Shown: positions 60,773 to 64,000 of the stretch, in pieces | How positions within the stretch are numbered: position 1 is the first letter of the stretch | How the letters are laid out: the number at the start of each line of letters is the position of its first letter | From: Pseudomonas sp. PD9R | Lineage (GTDB): Bacteria > Pseudomonadota > Gammaproteobacteria > Pseudomonadales > Pseudomonadaceae | Assembly (NCBI RefSeq): GCF_019200975.1 | Contig: NZ_JAHTMR010000009.1 | Span: 62,001-126,000, forward strand | DNA: 64,000 nucleotides | Direction: 5' to 3' | Notes under the pieces: generated by a model | What the model saw: only the letters and a program-made list of their open reading frames with translations | Told to the model about the DNA's origin: nothing | Database searches by the model: none | Position numbers and translations under genes: made by a program

Positions 60773-61306
60773 ATGACCACTGCATTGTTAGTCATCGACG
60801 TCCAGCAGGCCTTGTGCTCAGGCGAATATGAGTGCTTCCAGATCAACCGCGTCATCGACACCATCAACGGCCTCAGTGCCAGAGCCCGCAATGCCGGGGT
60901 GCCGGTGGTGCTCATTCAACACGAAGAAACGGGTAGCCCGCTGGCGCACAACGCCGCTGGCTGGCAACTGGCCGAAGGGCTGCAAACCTCGCCCAAGGAT
61001 CTGCGCGTACGCAAGACCACCCCGGATTCGTTCTACCAGAACAACCTGAAAAAACTGTTGTCGGAGCAGGATTCTGAACGCCTGATCATCTGCGGCCTGC
61101 AAACCGATTACTGCGTCAATGCCACCGTGCGTCAGGCGTTGAAGCTGGGTTATGACGTGGTGCTGGCGGCGGACGCGCATTCAACCGTCGACAATGGCAA
61201 CCTCACTGCCGAAGACATCATTACCGAGCACAACAAGGATCTGGCGCACCTGACTGGTTCCGTTGCAAGAATCGACGTCATCCCGGCCAAAGATATCCAG
61301 ATCTGA
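60773..61306 (+). CDS. cysteine hydrolase, isochorismatase-like family
   Basis: A 177-residue isochorismatase-fold protein with the catalytic triad visible as D9 (LVIDVQQ), K81 and C114 (GLQTDYCVNATVR). Members hydrolyse isochorismate, nicotinamide or other amides; the substrate here is unknown. It starts 68 bp after ggt with a strong AAGGAAGG upstream. A weak GGGGACGGAC / GTTCGTCCCC hairpin lies between them, so co-transcription is uncertain. Confidence 0.88.
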   Translation: MTTALLVIDVQQALCSGEYECFQINRVIDTINGLSARARNAGVPVVLIQHEETGSPLAHNAAGWQLAEGLQTSPKDLRVRKTTPDSFYQNNLKKLLSEQDSERLIICGLQTDYCVNATVRQALKLGYDVVLAADAHSTVDNGNLTAEDIITEHNKDLAHLTGSVARIDVIPAKDIQI

Positions 61307-61321
61307 AACCACCATGCCCCT

Positions 61322-61406
61322 GTAGGAGCTGCCGCAGGCTGCGATCTTTTGATGTTGATTTTTTTAAAAGCAAGATCAAAAGATCGCAGCCTTCGGCAGC
61401 TCCGAC
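61322..61406. repeat. REP doublet, GTAGGAGCTGCCG family
   Basis: GTAGGAGCTGCCGCAGG...GATCTTTTGAT, a T-rich centre, then the inverse copy, whose last arm reads CTCCGAC. Same arrangement as at 1350, with GTAGGAG ends outside. Confidence 0.88.
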
Positions 61407-61500
61407 ACAAGCTCCGCTGCTCACGGAATTCAAATATGGCGCCGAGCGGACCTGAGGGCGACGCGTTTATCCAGTAAACACGCGTTATCGTTAACGACCA

Positions 61501-61521
61501 TCGCGAGCGCGTTCGCTCCTA
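61501..61521 (-). repeat. single REP arm, GTAGGAGCGAGCTTGCTCGCGA family
   Basis: TCGCGAGCGCGTTCGCTCCTAC without a partner, downstream of the TetR gene. Confidence 0.6.
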
Positions 61522-61550
61522 CAGACCCAGCCATCGGATCAGGAGGGTGT

Positions 61551-62198
61551 TCAAGTTGCAAACATCCTCACTTTTTGTGGCTGCCTGACCTCAGGCACCA
61601 CGCCCCCCAACACCAACCGGGTAATGGTCGCCGCTGCCTGCTGATAATCCGCATCTTCCGGGGTTTCCCGCCCGGTGATGTGCGCCATCTGCCACCCCAG
61701 GTTGGTATACGTGCGCGTTGCCGACCAGATGAACAACATCAAATGCTCCGGATCAACCGGTGCCAGCAAACCCCGTTCGATCCAGCTGCGCAAGCATTCG
61801 ACGTTACGCCGGGCCTCGGCGTACAGCAGGTCGCGGCACTCCACAGGTAGATGTTTAGCCCCCAGCAACAACTCGTCGCTGAACACCTTCGCAATGTGTG
61901 GATGCTCGCGCGCGATTCGAATCCGCGCCGCGATGTACGCCGGCAAACCCACCAGCGGGTCGTCGCTTTCACGCAACACCGCGGATGCCGCCAGCAGCGG
62001 CTCGACGAACCCCAGCAGCACCTTGGCGTAGAGGTTCTCTTTACTCTGGAAGTAGTAATACAAATTCGCCTTCGGCACCCCGGCTCGCGCCGCGATGTCG
62101 CGGGTCTGGGTGGCGTCGAACCCCTTGGCGGCGAATTCGGCGCTGGCGGCCTCCAGAATCAGCTGTTGGTTGTGTTGGCGAATACGGCTCATGGGCAT
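61551..62198 (-). CDS. TetR/AcrR family regulator (RutR-like C-terminal region)
   Basis: A 215-residue TetR-type repressor. The N-terminal helix-turn-helix TRDIAARAGVPKANLYYYFQ is followed by a RutR/YcdC-like ligand domain. RutR-type members regulate pyrimidine and purine use, which fits the nucleobase permease downstream of the LysR gene, but the link is inferred. Starts at 62198 (MPMSRIRQHN) or 62192 (MSRIRQHN) are both possible. Confidence 0.85.
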   Translation of the reverse strand: MPMSRIRQHNQQLILEAASAEFAAKGFDATQTRDIAARAGVPKANLYYYFQSKENLYAKVLLGFVEPLLAASAVLRESDDPLVGLPAYIAARIRIAREHPHIAKVFSDELLLGAKHLPVECRDLLYAEARRNVECLRSWIERGLLAPVDPEHLMLFIWSATRTYTNLGWQMAHITGRETPEDADYQQAAATITRLVLGGVVPEVRQPQKVRMFAT

Positions 62199-62286
62199 GT
62201 CTTGGCGATTTGAGATGCGCAATATACAAAACTATATAGCGGTTGAGCCAGTCATGAAGATGAGCGGTGCAAAGGAAAAATCCGAC

Positions 62287-63189
62287 TCAGGGTGAACTGA
62301 AGATTTCAATCAACTCGTTGAGGAACGCACTCACCAAATCCCGCTGCCGCGCCGAATGCCGCACCGCTGCATGAAAACCGACTTCATAGCGCAGCAAATC
62401 GGGATTCAAAGGAAGCAATTGCCCGAGCTGTTCATACCGGGCCGCATAGTGCTGCGGAAGAAAACCCAAGTGTTGGCCGGACAGAATCAGCAGGGCGGCA
62501 CCGTCCATGCTGTCGGTCAGTACGGTCAGGCGTTCGATGGAGGTGGGTGCCGGCATTTCCGGCAGGGGATGGCTGGGCCACACCCAGTCGTAGTGGCTGA
62601 CATCTTCACGGGTCAGCGCGCCGACTTGCTCGGCCAGCGGGTGCGACGGCGCGCAGTAGGCAATCTGGGTTTCCTGGAACAGCAGGAAGTAGTCGATGTT
62701 GGGCAAGCGGTGCCAGAAGTAACCGATCGCCAGGTCGATATGGCTGTTGATGATTTTCTCTTCCAGCAACGACGACGACAGCTCGGTGAAATGAAAGTAC
62801 AGCCCCTCGTGTTTGGCCCGCAGCCGTGCAATCGCCAAGCCGATTTTCTTGTTCGCCACAGGGTCGATTTGCCCCAGCAGGCCAATGTTGATGTTGCCCG
62901 AGACCTTACGGTTGATGTGCTGCACCTCAACCCGAAAGCCCTCAGCCGCCGCGAGCAAACGCCGTGCCGCTTCGACAAACTGGCCGCCCTTGGGCGTCAC
63001 CGAAAAGCCGCCGCGCCCGCGTTCGCACAGGCGAAACCCGACCCGTGCCTCCAGTGTCGCCAGTTGTGCGCTGATGGTCGGTTGCGTGGTGTTGAGGGCG
63101 GTTTGCGCCGCCGAGATCCCGCCGGCCTCGACGACAGTGAGAAATACCCGGATCAAGCGCAGATCCAGTTCCGATACAGTTCCCAGCAT
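62287..63189 (-). CDS. LysR family transcriptional regulator
   Basis: A 300-residue LysR-type regulator. The winged helix-turn-helix is at about 11-50 (GGISAAQTALNTTQPTISAQ), followed by the two-lobe effector domain. It is divergent from the NCS1-type permease and probably controls it. The GTG at 63213 would place the start inside the inverted repeat between the genes; ATG 63189, with GGGAG six bases upstream, is preferred. Confidence 0.88.
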   Translation of the reverse strand: MLGTVSELDLRLIRVFLTVVEAGGISAAQTALNTTQPTISAQLATLEARVGFRLCERGRGGFSVTPKGGQFVEAARRLLAAAEGFRVEVQHINRKVSGNINIGLLGQIDPVANKKIGLAIARLRAKHEGLYFHFTELSSSLLEEKIINSHIDLAIGYFWHRLPNIDYFLLFQETQIAYCAPSHPLAEQVGALTREDVSHYDWVWPSHPLPEMPAPTSIERLTVLTDSMDGAALLILSGQHLGFLPQHYAARYEQLGQLLPLNPDLLRYEVGFHAAVRHSARQRDLVSAFLNELIEIFSSP

Positions 63190-63211
63190 GCGGGGCTCCC
63201 GATGTTTACTC

Positions 63212-63231
63212 ACATAGACCCGGATCTATGT
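63212..63231. promoter_or_regulatory. inverted repeat in the LysR-permease intergenic region
   Basis: ACATAGA and TCTATGT are a perfect 7-bp inverted repeat with a 6-base spacer CCCGGA, a layout that fits a LysR-type binding box. It lies just upstream of the LysR gene start. Confidence 0.5.
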
Positions 63232-63389
63232 AAACAGTGTGCCTGCGATATTTTACCGCCCGGACCTTCGCCATACATTGCAGGGAAACCAGGGTCATCG
63301 TCAGCTTTTTCTGGAGTTTCACCGGATCTGGACGTCGAACCGGCCGCTGCACCCACAACAAAAACAATCAACTGCATAGGTACCATCGT

Positions 63390-64000
63390 ATGTCAGGGTC
63401 CCCACTTTCCGCGCACGCCGCCGAGGCCAGCAGCGGGTTGGCCATCGAAGGCCACTCGATCGATTACATCCCGGAAAACGAGCGTCACGCCAAACTCAGC
63501 AGCCAAGGGCCGTTCTGGTTTCTCGGCAACTTCCACTTCTTCACCATCTCCATCGGTTTTGTCGGCCCAAGCCTCGGCTTGTCGGCGCTGTGGACCCTGC
63601 TGGCCGGCGCTTTGGGCATCATGTTCGGCACCATTTTCATGGCGTTCCACGGTTCGCAAGGGCCGGAGATGGGCTTGCCGCAGATGATCCAGTCCCGCGC
63701 GCAGTTTGGCTATCGCGGCGTCATCCTGGCGTTGATGGCGACGATGTTTGTGTTCGTCGGTTTCAACGTGGTGAACATCTCGTTGATCATGAACGGCCTC
63801 GAACATGTGTTCGGCATCAACCCGACGATCGTCGCCGTGGCCGTGGTGTTGGCCGGCGCGCTGTTGTCGATCTACGGCCACGACCTGATGCACAAGGCCT
63901 TCAAATGGGCGTTGCTGGCGACATTGCCGTTGTATGCGCTGGTGACCATCGCCCTAATGTTCGGCGCAGGTTCTGAAGGCGTCACCCCGGCGACCGACCT
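63390..64000 (+). CDS. NCS1-type nucleobase/cytosine permease (3' part outside window)
   Basis: The ATG at 63390 opens a frame (MSGSPLSAHAAEASSGLAIE onward) that runs off the right edge, about 203 residues visible. From residue ~43 the sequence is hydrophobic with the NCS1 pattern WFLGNFHFFTISIG and GPEMGLPQMIQSRAQFGYRG. It is probably a cytosine, purine or allantoin/hydantoin symporter. The ribosome-binding site is weak. The substrate cannot be decided without the rest of the cluster. Confidence 0.82.
   Translation, partial: MSGSPLSAHAAEASSGLAIEGHSIDYIPENERHAKLSSQGPFWFLGNFHFFTISIGFVGPSLGLSALWTLLAGALGIMFGTIFMAFHGSQGPEMGLPQMIQSRAQFGYRGVILALMATMFVFVGFNVVNISLIMNGLEHVFGINPTIVAVAVVLAGALLSIYGHDLMHKAFKWALLATLPLYALVTIALMFGAGSEGVTPATD

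Noticed and set aside
1350..61406. CRISPR-like repeated palindromes
   Set aside because: The repeats are dispersed, occur as inverted pairs and lack regular spacers or cas genes; they are REP elements.

Overview
The window is about 64 kb of a Pseudomonas chromosome, most likely from the P. fluorescens group. The evidence is the proteins themselves (13-gene nuo operon with fused nuoCD, a 441-residue isocitrate lyase, both a monomeric and a dimeric isocitrate dehydrogenase, a nearly complete N-degron gene set next to infA, a tusDCBE operon), high GC, and at least ten paired REP elements of the types common in that group. From memory, the order from nuo to tusE matches P. aeruginosa closely, so most of the window is core genome. 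No rRNA, tRNA, CRISPR, prophage or insertion sequence was seen.

Layout. 1-8.4 kb is accessory: a sigma-54 activator (cut by the left edge) faces a six-gene ABC importer operon of the GlpSTPQUV type, with a sigma-54 promoter and a direct-repeat array between them, followed by a higBA-type toxin-antitoxin locus whose toxin is frameshifted. 8.6-23.7 kb is the complete respiratory complex I operon on the minus strand. 24.2-37 kb carries isocitrate lyase, a small N0-like exported protein, an acetyltransferase, a ribosomal oxygenase, purB-hflD-mnmA-nudJ, the two isocitrate dehydrogenases and cspD. 37.3-51 kb holds clpS-clpA, infA, bpt, aat, trxB, ftsK, lolA, rarA, crcB, serS and cysG. 51-56 kb has a glutathionyl-hydroquinone reductase, the tRNA sulfur-relay genes tusDCBE with a TrpD2-like gene, a DUF1275 membrane protein and two small coupled genes of unknown role. 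56-64 kb holds assorted single genes (lipoprotein, GNAT, hemerythrin, Nudix, Ogt, gamma-glutamyltransferase, cysteine hydrolase, TetR, LysR) and ends inside an NCS1-type nucleobase permease.

How it fits together. Complex I, isocitrate lyase and both isocitrate dehydrogenases place the isocitrate branch point and NADH oxidation within about 28 kb. ClpS, ClpA, Bpt and Aat form the bacterial N-degron pathway apart from ClpP. MnmA and TusDCBE, about 22 kb apart, act in the same wobble-uridine thiolation pathway.

No clearly novel multi-gene system is visible. The most interesting signals are regulatory or degenerate: a symmetrically spaced TTGTTCA array before the transporter, an ABC ATPase pair whose degenerate motifs all fall in one composite site, a toxin broken by one base beside an intact antitoxin, a perfect 9-bp inverted repeat and a Fur-box-like site upstream of nuoA, a terminator-like hairpin inside the nuo operon, and a coupled HTH/acidic protein pair. 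All coordinates and translations were read by eye.
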